Assembly (NCBI RefSeq): GCF_030269925.1
Contig: NC_085120.1
Coordinates: 12,055,501 to 12,119,500, forward strand
DNA length: 64,000 bases
Source: Bombyx mori
Lineage: Eukaryota; Arthropoda; Insecta; Lepidoptera; Bombycidae
Direction: 5' to 3'
Below the pieces are notes generated by a model. It was given only the letters and a program-made list of their open reading frames with translations, was not told where the DNA came from and searched no databases. Of the stretch, positions 21,937 through 31,904 are shown piece after piece. A program made the position numbers and the translations under genes. Each line of letters begins with the position of its first letter. Positions within the stretch are counted from its first letter, which is position 1.

Positions 21937-22456
21937 AATTCCGTTTGCAACGCTGTCGAGTCCGGACGTGTTTTCTCGAATTATTGTCGCTGCCGTCGCG
22001 AACTTGTGTTTTGTTTTACACGACATTGTCGCTGTCGCGTCGATCGCGACTTTGTTGTGAATTCCTGACGCACGGGCGCTGGCGTAGCGACCTTGGGTCG
22101 AAAAAACATTTCGAATTCGTTTGTTCTGCATTCGAAAACGCCAAATTCACATTCATTCATTCATTACCATTTATTAAATATATTTAATCTATCCGTCGTG
22201 CAAAACAGTCTTTTTAAAGACTGAACCCCCACTGCGATCACCGCTTGTTGTGGCACTCACAACCCAGTGGGGTCCCACCTTCCCAAACTCTCCACCCCAA
22301 TCCCAGCTGACTGCCGTTTTCACGGCATAGGCATCCCCCCCCTGCAAATCACTGCTGGCAAGTACAGCGCAGGGGGTATAAATCCCACTCAGGGGACTCG
22401 CCTTTCGGCGAGTTTGCTTTAAGTCCCGGGGACGCCCCCCCCGGGCACACGTCACC
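21937..22456 (+). promoter_or_regulatory. LINE 5'UTR, presumed internal promoter
   Basis: 520 bases between the target duplication and the ORF1 ATG. It starts aattccgtttgcaacgctg, includes repeated gtcgctg/gtcgcg words and a (cattcatt) run at 22150-22170, and becomes GC-rich near ORF1. Jockey-clade LINEs usually carry their promoter here; no core element can be proved by eye. Confidence 0.4.
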
Positions 22457-23983
22457 ATGAGTGACGCCAATGGCGCGCTCTTTTTGAAGTTCGTCCGTGA
22501 TTTTTGTCCGGACATCATCACGAGATTTGAAGCCTACAAGGCCGGCCTTGACGCGTCGGCTCTCCGCGACTCCCCGTTGTCGCCCCCCGCGCCGGTACCT
22601 CGCGACTCGCCGATGTCGCCCCCCACCCCCGCGCCCGCGTCGATCGCGTCCTCCGTAGCGGTAAGCTCCGGCTCCGACTCCGAGTCGGAAATGGAGTACG
22701 AGTCCGCCGCTAGTCCCCAACCGGGAACCTCGGAAGGGTTCACCACCGTCGCGCGCGGGAAAAAACGCGCCCGCGCCGTGGAACCGACCGCAGCGCCGAA
22801 ACAGCCCAAGGCCGCGAACGCGTCGCGTCCTAAAGTCGTGGTCACACCCGACTCCCCTCGCCGCGCAACTCCGTCGCCGCGCCCCGGGCCCGCGCCCGTC
22901 CGAAAAGTTCCCGCGCCGCCGCCGGTCATCCTGCGGGAAAAATCTTCTTGGGATCGCGTGTCCCTGGCCCTTAAGGCCCAAAAGATCAATGTCGTCCATG
23001 CGAGGAATATCCCGCATGGAATTCAGATCAAGGTTGAGACATCCGACGACCATAGGTCGTTGACCGCGTACCTCCGCAAGGAACGCATAGGGTATCATAC
23101 CTATGCGCTCCAGGAGGAGCGTGAACTCCGCGTCGTAATACGCGGAGTCCCCAAAGAGCTCGACGTCGAGCAAATCAAGAATGACCTGGTAGGTCAGTCC
23201 TACCCCGTCATAAGTGTGCACCGGATGCACAGCGGGCGCGACAAATTCGCGTACGATATGGTGCTCGTAGCACTAGAAGCCACACCGGAGGGCAAAAAAA
23301 TTGCCTCATGTCTCCGCACCGTGTGCGGCCTATCGGGGGTCACCGTAGAGGCCCCCTACAAACGCGGCACTCCCGGGCAGTGCCACCGTTGCCAGCTATA
23401 TGGCCACTCCGCGCGTAACTGCAACGCGCGACCGCGTTGCGTGAAATGTTTAGACGATCACGCGACCACCGATTGCTCGCGCATGAAGGAGACAGCGACG
23501 GAGCCGCCGAGCTGTGTACTCTGCCGCAAGCAGGGACACACGGCCAACTACCGTGGATGCCCCAAGGCTCCACGGAAGCGCCCGGCAAACGCGCCCCCTA
23601 AAACCGCTGGCCCAAAGACTTCGGCGCCCCGCGCGCCGAAACCGGCTTTCGTACCGGCTCCGGTGCCCACCGTCTCCGCGTGGGCGAAACCGTTGCCGTT
23701 CACGAAGGCAGGAACGACACCGGCACCCCAACCGCGGTACGCGCCGCAACCTCTACTCGCGCCGCGCCCCGCCCCCGCGCCCGCGCCCGGTCCCGCGCCT
23801 CGCCCCGGCCCCGCGCACTCAAACGATTTTACAATTATTCGCGACTACATCGCCGCGATAAACATCGACCGCATGCGTGCGTTCGCCGACGCCATGCGCA
23901 GAGCGGTCACGGCCGAAGACCGCCTAAACGCGACGTTCGAGTACATCGACGTCATCGAGTCCGTCCAGCGCACGCTGGTTTGA
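22457..23983 (+). CDS. LINE ORF1, gag-like nucleic-acid-binding protein
   Basis: 508 residues. The first 160 are rich in Pro, Ser, Ala and Arg, with an acidic patch (SGSDSESEMEYE near 71-82). Residues about 165-305 look like the pre-C2HC domain that precedes zinc knuckles in Jockey-clade ORF1 proteins (RVVIRGVPKE, then RMHSGRDKF). Three knuckles follow: C309-C312-H317-C322, C328-C331-H335-C340 and C353-C356-H361-C368. A Pro/Ala-rich linker leads to a short C-terminus. The protein should coat element RNA in a ribonucleoprotein with ORF2. The ATG at 22457 follows gtcacc, a fair Kozak context. The frame is intact and of usual length. Long antisense frames (22349-23230, 22534-22989) are shadows of its GC-rich codons. 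Confidence 0.88.
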   Translation: MSDANGALFLKFVRDFCPDIITRFEAYKAGLDASALRDSPLSPPAPVPRDSPMSPPTPAPASIASSVAVSSGSDSESEMEYESAASPQPGTSEGFTTVARGKKRARAVEPTAAPKQPKAANASRPKVVVTPDSPRRATPSPRPGPAPVRKVPAPPPVILREKSSWDRVSLALKAQKINVVHARNIPHGIQIKVETSDDHRSLTAYLRKERIGYHTYALQEERELRVVIRGVPKELDVEQIKNDLVGQSYPVISVHRMHSGRDKFAYDMVLVALEATPEGKKIASCLRTVCGLSGVTVEAPYKRGTPGQCHRCQLYGHSARNCNARPRCVKCLDDHATTDCSRMKETATEPPSCVLCRKQGHTANYRGCPKAPRKRPANAPPKTAGPKTSAPRAPKPAFVPAPVPTVSAWAKPLPFTKAGTTPAPQPRYAPQPLLAPRPAPAPAPGPAPRPGPAHSNDFTIIRDYIAAINIDRMRAFADAMRRAVTAEDRLNATFEYIDVIESVQRTLV

Positions 23984-23996
23984 TTACCGGTAATCA
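23981..23996. promoter_or_regulatory. 16-base perfect palindrome joining ORF1 stop to ORF2 start
   Basis: tgattaccggtaatca is its own complement. It starts with the ORF1 stop TGA and ends at the base before the ORF2 ATG. In RNA it could pair with a second molecule, or form only a strained hairpin. A role in stop-start coupling is inferred from its position. Confidence 0.5.
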
Positions 23997-26885
23997 ATGG
24001 CGTGCAACGCGAGATTAAAACCCCATTCTTTGAAGTTAGCATTCTACAATGCTAACGGACTCGCGCGTCAGCGCGACCAGGTTTATGAGTTTCTACGTGA
24101 CAATCTCATCGACATCCTTCTGGTGCAGGAGACCTTCCTAAAGCCCTCGCGTCGCGACCCCAAAGTCGCGAATTACGTCATGGTTAGGAATGACAGACTC
24201 TCCACCCGCAAGGGCGGTACTGTCATTTACTATAGGAGGGCCCTGCACTGCGTCCCTCTCGATACTCCCTCGCTCTTACATATCGAGGCGTCAGTGTGCC
24301 GCATCGCGCTGACGGGACACCAGCCGATCGTCATCGCATCCGTATATCTCCCTCCTGACAAACCCCTCCTGAGCAGTGACCTCGAGACACTGCTCGGTAT
24401 GGGGGACGCGGTCATTCTGGCAGGCGATTTAAATTGCCACCACACTAGGTGGAACTGCCATCGCACGAATGTGAACGGTAGGCGTCTCGACGCGTTCATA
24501 GACGACCTCACATTCGAGATATTCAACCCCCCGACCCCCACGTGCTATCCGTACAACGCCGCGCGTCGTCCGAGCACAATAGATCTGGCACTGCTGAGGA
24601 ACGTAACTCTGCGCTTGCGCTCCATCGAGGCAATGTCAGAACTCGACTCAGACCACCGACCTGTCGTCATGCAGCTCGGTCGCCCACTCAACCGCGAACC
24701 AGATACGAGGACCATGGTGGATTGGAAGAAGCTGGGCACGTGCTTAGCTGACACCGCTCCACCAATCCTCCCTTGCGGCCCGGATTCAACTCCATCCCCC
24801 GAGGACACCGTCGAATCCATAAATATCTTCACTGATCACGTCTCGACGGCGATCACAAGATCTTCAAAGCAAGTTGATGTGGAGGACTGCTTCCACCGCA
24901 TCAGACTTTCCCCCGATCTTAGGGACCTCGTTAGAGTTAGGAACGCGGCAATCCGGGCCTACGATCGATATCCCACGGATTCAAACCGGACTCGGATGCG
25001 TCGCTTACAGCGGGAGGTCAAATCCCGCTTGAGCGACGCCCGAAACGAAAACTGGGATAGTTATTTAAAAGAACTCGCGCCCACTCACCAAGCATACTGG
25101 CGACTAGCTAGGACCCTCAAGTCCGAAACTATCGTCACTATGCCGCCTCTCGTACGCCCCTCAGGCCAATCACCGGCTTACGATGACGATGACAAGGCAG
25201 AGTTGCTGGCCGATGCACTGCAAGAGCAGTGCACCACCAGCACTCAACACGCGGACCCCGAACACACCGAGTTCGTCGACAGGGAGGTCGAGCGCAGAGC
25301 TTCCCTGCCGCCCTCGGACGCGTTACCCCCCATTACCACTTCCGAGGTCAAGGAGGCGATCGATAGCCTGCAACCACGGAAAGCTCCCGGCTCCGACGGC
25401 ATCCGCAACCGCGCGCTTAAACTGTTACCAGCCCAACTAATAACGATGTTGGCCACCATATTAAATGCTGCTATGACGAACTGCATCTTTCCCGCGGCGT
25501 GGAAAGAAGCGGACGTTATCGGCATACACAAGCCGGGCAAACCGAAGAACGAAACCGCGAGTTACCGCCCCATCAGTCTCCTCCCGGCGATAGGCAAACT
25601 ATACGAACGGCTCCTTCGTAAACGCCTCTGGGACTTCGTATCCGCGAACAAAATTCTGATAGACGAGCAGTTTGGATTCCGCGCCAGACACTCGTGCGTC
25701 CATCAAGTGCACCGCCTCACGGAGCACATCTTACTAGGGCTGAACAGGCGGAAACCCATTCCGACAGGAGCCCTCTTCTTCAATATAGCGAAGGCGTTCG
25801 ACAAAGTCTGGCACAACGGTTTGATATACAAACTGTATAACATGGGAGTGCCAGACAGGCTCGTGCTCATCATACGAGACTACTTGTCGAACCGTTCGTT
25901 CCGATATCGAGTTGAGGGAACGCGTTCCCGGCCCCGTCACGTCACAGCCGGAGTCCCGCAAGGCTCCGCCCTCTCCCCGTTACTATTCAGTTTGTATATC
26001 AATGATATACCCCGGTCTCCGGAGACCCATCTGGCGCTCTTCGCCGATGACACCGCCATCTACTACTCGTGTAGGAAGAAGGCGTTGCTTCATCGACGAC
26101 TTCAGACCGCAGCTACCACCATGGGACAGTGGTTCCGGAAGTGGCGCATCGACATCAACCCCACGAAAAGCACAGCGGTGCTCTTCAAAAGGGGTCGCCC
26201 TCCGAACACCACGCTGAGCATCCCCCTCCCGACTAGGCGCGTCAATAACCCCGCCCCCGCCGTTCGCCCAATCACGATGTTCGACCAGCCCATACCGTGG
26301 GCCCCGAAGGTCAAATATTTAGGCGTCACCCTCGACAGTAGGATGACATTCCGCCCCCACATCAAGACGGTACGCGACCGTGCCGCCTTCATTCTAGGAC
26401 GTCTCTACCCGATGATATGTAGGAGAAGTAAAATGTCCCTTAGAAATAAGGTGACACTCTACAAAACTTGCATACGCCCCGTCATGACCTATGCAAGTGT
26501 AGTGTTCGCTCACGCGGCCCGCATACACTTAAAATCATTCCAAGTCATTCAATCCCGTTTTTGCAGGATAGCCGTCGGAGCCCCGTGGTTCGTCAGGAAC
26601 GTCGACCTCCATGACGACCTGGACTTAGAGTCCACCAGTAAGTATATGCAGTCGGCGTCTACGCGCCACTTCGATAAAGCGGCACGACACGAGAACCCTC
26701 TCATCGTGGCCGCCGGTAACTACATTCCCGATCCTGCGGACAGAATGGAAAGCAGTCGACGTCGCCCAAAACACGTCATCTCGGATCCTCCCGATCCACT
26801 AACGGTGCTTCTAGGTACTTCAAGCACCGGTCACCGTTCTCGTCGAACCCGTCGCTTGCGAAGAAGGGCTCGACGAGTAAATTAA
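23997..26885 (+). CDS. LINE ORF2, endonuclease-reverse transcriptase
   Basis: 962 residues. Residues 13-225 form an apurinic-type endonuclease with N18, E45, D144 and N146 (GDLN), D196 (STIDLAL) and D219-H220 (SDHRP), all the expected catalytic positions; it nicks target DNA. The reverse transcriptase follows: KAPGSDGI, YRPISLLP, QFGFRARHS, GVPQGSALSPLLF and FADD at 682-685. Motif A reads FFNIAKAFDKVWH, where N596 occupies the position of the catalytic Asp (codon aat, 25782-25784). The thumb and C-terminal region end in the Arg-rich RRTRRLRRRARRVN. Start: ATG 13 bases after the ORF1 stop. Copying should be crippled by N596 unless this is a base error. Confidence 0.88.
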   Translation: MACNARLKPHSLKLAFYNANGLARQRDQVYEFLRDNLIDILLVQETFLKPSRRDPKVANYVMVRNDRLSTRKGGTVIYYRRALHCVPLDTPSLLHIEASVCRIALTGHQPIVIASVYLPPDKPLLSSDLETLLGMGDAVILAGDLNCHHTRWNCHRTNVNGRRLDAFIDDLTFEIFNPPTPTCYPYNAARRPSTIDLALLRNVTLRLRSIEAMSELDSDHRPVVMQLGRPLNREPDTRTMVDWKKLGTCLADTAPPILPCGPDSTPSPEDTVESINIFTDHVSTAITRSSKQVDVEDCFHRIRLSPDLRDLVRVRNAAIRAYDRYPTDSNRTRMRRLQREVKSRLSDARNENWDSYLKELAPTHQAYWRLARTLKSETIVTMPPLVRPSGQSPAYDDDDKAELLADALQEQCTTSTQHADPEHTEFVDREVERRASLPPSDALPPITTSEVKEAIDSLQPRKAPGSDGIRNRALKLLPAQLITMLATILNAAMTNCIFPAAWKEADVIGIHKPGKPKNETASYRPISLLPAIGKLYERLLRKRLWDFVSANKILIDEQFGFRARHSCVHQVHRLTEHILLGLNRRKPIPTGALFFNIAKAFDKVWHNGLIYKLYNMGVPDRLVLIIRDYLSNRSFRYRVEGTRSRPRHVTAGVPQGSALSPLLFSLYINDIPRSPETHLALFADDTAIYYSCRKKALLHRRLQTAATTMGQWFRKWRIDINPTKSTAVLFKRGRPPNTTLSIPLPTRRVNNPAPAVRPITMFDQPIPWAPKVKYLGVTLDSRMTFRPHIKTVRDRAAFILGRLYPMICRRSKMSLRNKVTLYKTCIRPVMTYASVVFAHAARIHLKSFQVIQSRFCRIAVGAPWFVRNVDLHDDLDLESTSKYMQSASTRHFDKAARHENPLIVAAGNYIPDPADRMESSRRRPKHVISDPPDPLTVLLGTSSTGHRSRRTRRLRRRARRVN

Positions 26886-27105
26886 CTCCCAGACACAGCC
26901 CACTGAGTTTCTCGCCGGATCTTCTCAGTGGGTCGCGTTTCCGATCCGGTGGTAGATTCTGCGAAGCACGGCTCTTGCTAGGGTTCGTGTTAGCAACGTC
27001 ATCAGGTTTGAGCCCCGTGAGCTCACCTACAAAAGTTAGGGTTACGCTGACATAGCCTCTCAAGGCTCTCAGCTTAGGTAGGAAAAAAAAAAAAAAAAAA
27101 AAAAA
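26886..27105 (+). other. LINE 3'UTR and A tail
   Basis: Blocks conserved in all truncated copies: ctgagtttctcgccgg, gatccggtggtagattctg, gagctcacctac and gcctctcaaggctctcagc, the last able to form a small stem, then taggtagg and about 25 A. It is probably what the reverse transcriptase recognises. Confidence 0.7.
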
Positions 27106-27117
27106 AGAATCATAAGC
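27106..27117 (+). repeat. Target-site duplication, right copy
   Basis: agaatcataagc directly after the A tail; exact match to 21925-21936. Confidence 0.8.
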
Positions 27118-27190
27118 GGAATTGTCATTTCCGATGTCAAATGATTGCGCGTATTAAGGTTATTGGAAAAGTGTGTTCTTGTATATGTCA

Positions 27191-27861
27191 AGTCGTCGTG
27201 GCCTAAAGGATAAGACGTCCGGTGCATTCTGTTATATCCCTAACCTGTATAGACTAATGCTTACCAAACACCTTACTAATCATAAGCCCTCTCACAGTGA
27301 TTTCATGAGAACATACCGGGCTCAGTTCGGGTCAGATATTCATTGAAGTGAGACGTTTACCAATTTTCCTCACTATTTCTAAATTCTTTTATTATAATTA
27401 ATTATTCATTAAAAATATTGTGTAGTGTCGAATAAATCCTTTTTTAAAAAGAGTTCGGCCTTCTCACTACTAACAATTCGAATCGAGCGATGCACCGGTG
27501 TTCGAATCCCGCAGGCGGGTACCATTTTTTGTAATGAAATATGTTCACGATTGACTTCCACGGTGAAGGAATAATCGTGTAATAAAAATCAAACCCGCTA
27601 AATTATAGTTTGCGTAATTATTGGTGGTAGAACCTCTTGTGAGTCCGCACTGGTAGGTATCACCGCCCCGCCTATTTAAGTCGTGAAGCAGTAATGCGTT
27701 TCGGTTTGAAGGGCGGGGCAGCCGTTGTAACTATACTGAGACCTTAGAACTCATTTTTCAAGGTGGGCGGCGGCACTTACGTTGTAGATGTCTATGGGCT
27801 CCAGTGACCACTTAACATCAGGTGGACTGTGAGCTCGTTCACCCATCTAAGCAATAAAAAA
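27191..27861 (+). mobile_element. Full-length Bm1 SINE split by a solo LTR
   Basis: The tRNA-like head agtcgtcgtggcctaaagga (A-box region) lies at 27191-27229. After the LTR the head continues with gatgcaccggtgttcgaatc (B-box region) at 27485, followed by the Bm1 body and aagcaataaaaaa. This is one of two near-complete Bm1 copies in the window (the other is 62524-62962). RNA polymerase III would use the A and B boxes, now 250 bases further apart. Confidence 0.8.
27230..27475 (+). mobile_element. Solo LTR inside a Bm1 SINE
   Basis: A 246-base piece begins TGTTATATCCC and ends CTACTAACA, so TGTTA...TAACA termini are present. attc at 27226-27229 and 27476-27479 forms a 4-base target duplication. 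AATAAA is at 27431-27436. No internal region remains, so this is a solo LTR left by recombination. Family undetermined (Gypsy or Bel/Pao type). Confidence 0.7.
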
Positions 27862-28003
27862 TACAAATAAACGTTAAGTTGAGCCCATTTAAATAGCTGA
27901 AGAAGTTTTTATTTATATTTTTTCAAATTTTAAACTTTAAATGGCTCTCCTGCAAAGTTGCAAAAATGTCGCTTAAACCAAATAGTCTTTCACTCGATAT
28001 TAA

Positions 28004-28187
28004 CTAGCGACCCGCCCTAGCTTCGCTTCGGAAAATGTAATTTATTATTGATTTCTCCACTATTTAATGGATGTTATTATACATATAAACCTTCCTCTTC
28101 AATCACTCTATCTATTTAAAAAAATCGCATCAAAATCCGTAGCGTAGTTTTAAAGATTTATGCATACACAGGGATATAGGTAGGGTA
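28004..28187 (-). mobile_element. Helitron-like element (ends gcgacccgccc)
   Basis: The minus-strand 3' end is gggcgggtcgCTAG, at 28004-28007, with T/A neighbours. The body includes atcgcatcaaaatccgtagcg. The 5' limit near gggatatagg is approximate. Related to 19012-19290. Confidence 0.5.
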
Positions 28188-28191
28188 AATA

Positions 28192-28287
28192 ATCGGTAGG
28201 CAGCGGCTTGGCTCTGTCCCTGGCATTGCTGAAGTCCATGGGCGACGGTAACCACTCACCATCAGGTGGGCCGTATGCTCGTCTGCC
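28192..28287 (+). mobile_element. LINE 3' tail (family of 60818-61190)
   Basis: cggtaggcagcggcttggct through caccatcaggtgggccgtat; the last bases run into the T tract of an opposite-strand Bm1. Confidence 0.65.
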
Positions 28288-28506
28288 TTTTTTATTTTTA
28301 TTGCTTAGATGGGTTGACGAGCTCACAGCCCACCTGGTGTTAAGTGGTTACTGGAGCCCATAGACATCTACAACGTAGACGCGCCACCCACCTTGAGATA
28401 TAAGTTCTAAAGTCTCAGTATAGTTACAACGGCTGCCCCACCCTTCAAACCGAATGCTTCACGGCAGAAATAGGCAGGGCGGTGGTACCTATCCGCGCGG
28501 ACTCGG
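28288..28506 (-). mobile_element. Bm1 SINE 3' half
   Basis: tttattgcttagatgggttg to gtacctatccgcgcggactc; lacks the tRNA-like head. A small deletion removes the aaacgcatta block. Confidence 0.85.
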
Positions 28507-29641
28507 ATATATATTTAGGGATAGAGAAAGCGACTTTGTTTTATACTATGTAGTGATAAGTTATGTTATTATTCATTGTTGTTGATGTTTGTGCACTAAT
28601 TAAAATATTTACTCGATTTACAACGCATCGCAATTCAAAACGCGTGCAGGAAACTCATCAGCGTCTCATTAGCATGGCGAACGTCACAACAAGAGTCACT
28701 GGAATGAGGGCATCTCGTGTAGTTCACAAAACTGGGACCGATGTTGCGAAACACAATTAGCGGGTGTTTGAGCTGGGCAGGTCAACTGGTCTCTGATTAG
28801 CTGCCAAAGTAATTTCGTGGGTGTAAACAACTTAAGGATTGTTTTTTTTAGATATATCGTCTTCTTGCATTAAAACTGTATTTATTCTCAAAACTTACTA
28901 ATTTTACAGGAGAGTGTTTTAAATGTTTAACATGTGATATTTTGAATATTATTAATCATCTTTGTAACATTAATTTTTTTATTTTTTACCAGTTACATTA
29001 TCTGTCTTTTAAATTAGATAAAATTATGTAATTTTGTTAATAGTAGTCAAAATACAGGGAAACTAAAAAAAAAAACTAATGTTAAACTACGCTCTTTTGA
29101 CAGTATTTATGAGAAAGATACTGGTGATACAAAATGATTCCGCATATTAATTCATTTTCAAATATTTTGGAAATTGTACACTTTTAATGCGAAAAACGAT
29201 ATTCTTTGAAGCATATATTTCTAATCTTTGTTGCATCGACGTGATTTTCACCAAGAAACACTCTATTCATTGAAAATTGTTTCACGACAGAATTAGCATA
29301 TTTGATGACACTAACCCACACACTAACCAAAAAATGCTCAAATGAAAATGTAAGGAGTTGTTTAATGAAACAAAATACCAAGTTGTTGCTCTGCAAAGTT
29401 ATTAATTTTATTATTATTTATTAACTTATTTCCACACTTACAATTATTATATTTATTTTCGAACCTGCAAAGAGAAACAACATTGAAAGCTATTGCTTCA
29501 ATATTTAAACCTTTTATATATGTGAAAGTTTTTTATATTTTTAAGAAAGCACGTTACATATCTTTTTGAATTTACAAAGCCAGAGAGCAATTCCAATTAT
29601 AGTAGAATGAACATATCTTTCACCATAGATACTAATACTAT
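28507..29641. other. AT-rich stretch
   Basis: The frames at 28563-28760 and 29184-29396 show no motif. Nothing else recognised. Confidence 0.35.
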
Positions 29642-30019
29642 TGTTACGCGCTGGGGTTCGCGATAAATAAAAGTTTTACCGAATTACAAGTTAACACTGT
29701 ATTAACATTTAGAACAACACTTCACAAACACTTTAAAATTCTCAATTCGTTTCTTACGCTTCGCTTCAGGTGATCCGTTCGCTGTTTCGCTTCGAGTAGT
29801 TCCGATTACTGACTGACTGCGTGCCATCTCTGCAACGCTTTTATAGCCGATACCACATCCCTAGAATTATCGAGAATATTCCACAAAAGTGGAGTATTGT
29901 GTTTCCGCTATCTGACAATAGATGGCGTTGTACTTCTCGAGCGTTCTAGATGTAATTAGATCCCTCGATATCCACTCAGCTATTCGGCGATAGATGGCGT
30001 TACTCTTACCGGTGTAACA
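29642..30019 (-). mobile_element. Solo LTR (378 bases)
   Basis: It begins TGTTACGCGC and ends CGGTGTAACA, with ctat at 29638-29641 and 30020-30023 as a 4-base target duplication. On the minus strand ggctataaaagc (29837-29848) looks like a TATA box, and about 25-35 bases further on cagtcagtcagtaat (29806-29820) looks like an initiator, so the LTR points left. The word gatggcgtt recurs inside it (29932 and 29993). No internal gag/pol remains. The 4-base duplication favours the Gypsy group. Confidence 0.7.
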
Positions 30020-30089
30020 CTATTATGATAGTCCCGATACGCGGGAAATTTAAATGTAATGAAGGGCCAAGAGAGCTTCATTTACATAC

Positions 30090-30372
30090 GGTTTGTTTGA
30101 ACGCGCTAATCTCAGGAACTACTGATCCGATTTGAAAAATTCTTTCAGTGTTAGATAACCCATTTATTGAGAAAGGCGATAGGCTATATAACATCATCGG
30201 TAAGACCAATGCAAGCGAAATCAATAAAAAGTGTTTCAAAATAGGGGTATAGTTCCTTAACGTTCTATAATTCAAAAATATTTTCACCTTCTACGTAAAT
30301 GAAGTGGGGGTAAAATTTAGCGTTATGCCAAAGTAACTATTCCACGCGGACGGAGCCGCGGGCAAAAGCTAG
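30090..30372 (+). mobile_element. Helitron-like element, family C relative
   Basis: ctgatccgatttgaaaaattctttcagtg matches the body of 40394-40809, and the end gagccgcgggcaaaagCTAG-T is Helitron-like. The 5' TC end is not clear. The minus-strand frame 30078-30287 lies inside it. Confidence 0.5.
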
Positions 30373-30746
30373 TATTATGTATTATAATTCTGAGATGCGC
30401 TACTTCGAAAAATCATGACTTATGAAGGTGCAATGCCTCCGAACAGTCTTCTTTAAAAGGACACGTGATATATTTCACTTTCATCTTTGTTGCATGCGCA
30501 TAGATACATGTTCCACTCCATGCTTCAGTTGGATCACGAGAAAGTCGATATCTAGGTACAATGACCCCTTGGATGAATGTGGTATTCAAACTGTTCTGAT
30601 GCTACAACATATTACGCTTGGCGTACCAGTATCTTTCTTAGTTCTGCCGCGACACAGCCATTAATTTCGGTTTGAAGACATCATTGTGACTTAAACGGTA
30701 AGACGTCCGATGTTCACATATCCAGCGATGCAATTATGCCAGGGTT

Positions 30747-30915
30747 TTTTTTCCCTACCTATGCTGATGGCCTTGAGAGGCTATTTCAGCTTCACCCTAA
30801 CATGTAGGTGAGCTCACGGGGCTCAAACCGAAGTGTTGCTGACACTAGCCCTAGCGAAGGCAGTGCTTCGCAGAATCTACCACCGCATCGGAAACGCGAA
30901 ACGATCGGAAACGGG
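30747..30915 (-). mobile_element. BMC1-type LINE, short 3' end
   Basis: ttttccctacctatgctgat through cttcgcagaatctaccaccg; the 5' limit is a short duplicated gatcggaaac-like word. Confidence 0.65.
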
Positions 30916-30999
30916 CTCTGATAACCACTTAGCAAAAGATAGGCCATGAGCTAATTCACCCTTCTAATAAATTAATAAATAAAAAAGTTGAAGTCCTAA

Positions 31000-31904
31000 A
31001 ACACTGAAGAAAATTGATAAAACACTATATGTACATACATAAACACTACGTAGATATTAAATATAATTTAAATACATACATATTAGTACTTAGCTCTTAC
31101 TTTGTAAATATCTACGTGCGCTCGATTCATTTTACGGTGCATTCCTGATCTATAAATAGCTCTCGTCTCGGCTCGAGTGGAATGCCTAAGAGAGGTCTAC
31201 TTGGACTAGTACTAATAACCCGCGGGGCGGATACTCTTGCCTTATTCCCAGATTACAGTGGAAGACGAATAAAACGAACACGCTTCCTTATTTAGACTAT
31301 AGTTCCAACAGCTGGACTGGACTCAACCCGAGTCTAATTCGATGCCTCCAAATTCGTAGGTTTACAGGAGGAGCGTTTAAACGAAAAAAGTTGATGTAAT
31401 CTTTATTATTGCAGATATATTTATGGTTTTTTTTTGTGTAACTAACTGATTTACTCTTGCTTCGAACCCCATCAATAATGATTTGTAATACTTTTAAAAT
31501 AGTGAAGCGATTTGCGAAAAACGAAAATTTCAAAATTTTAAGTTAGAGTAGTGTTCATTGGAGGCATCGATTTATAAGATTTTAGACCGATCTAGGTTGT
31601 GTGCTATATGTTCTATAGGGCGCGCTCTGATGAGTAGTTTAAGATGCCATTCCTTTTACCATCGCACCACCCGTCACCGGAGTTTGTTATGTTTGGCCTT
31701 ACTATATGAAACCTTTCACTCAGGTAGATGTAAGTAGATGGTAAAGGAGGGGTAGAGAACGAAAGTCCTTCAAAAGACGGTTGACGAAGAAGTAGTGGTA
31801 AAGTTGAGTGGTTTTAAGATGAATTTGGCAGAAGACCCGACCTGCTAATCATGCAGGTCATCATCGTCGCTGACGTCACGACGTCGTAGACGATCGGTGC
31901 CCAG
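31000..31904. other. Non-coding stretch
   Basis: No gene recognised; the frame 31297-31533 has no motif. Confidence 0.35.

Larger units (their letters stand above)
21937..27105 (+). mobile_element. Full-length Jockey-type LINE (BMC1-like)
   Basis: About 5.17 kb: a 5'UTR of 520 bases, ORF1 (22457-23983), ORF2 (23997-26885), a 3'UTR of about 200 bases with a stem-loop-like ctctcaaggctctcagc, and an A tail of about 25. The perfect 12-base duplication agaatcataagc on both sides shows one intact target-primed insertion with no 5' truncation. The element is much more GC-rich than the flanks. The family fills this window with truncated copies. The name BMC1 is from memory and unverified. Confidence 0.85.

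Noticed and set aside
22349..23230. 293-codon minus-strand open frame over ORF1
   Set aside because: Antisense of a GC-rich Pro/Arg-coding region; composition only, no domain, and ORF1 in the other strand has clear zinc knuckles.
24230..25540. Several 70-100-codon frames antisense or shifted within ORF2
   Set aside because: All lie within the endonuclease/reverse transcriptase frame and have no motif.
27191..27229. tRNA gene at the Bm1 head
   Set aside because: Part of a known SINE head, and interrupted by an LTR.
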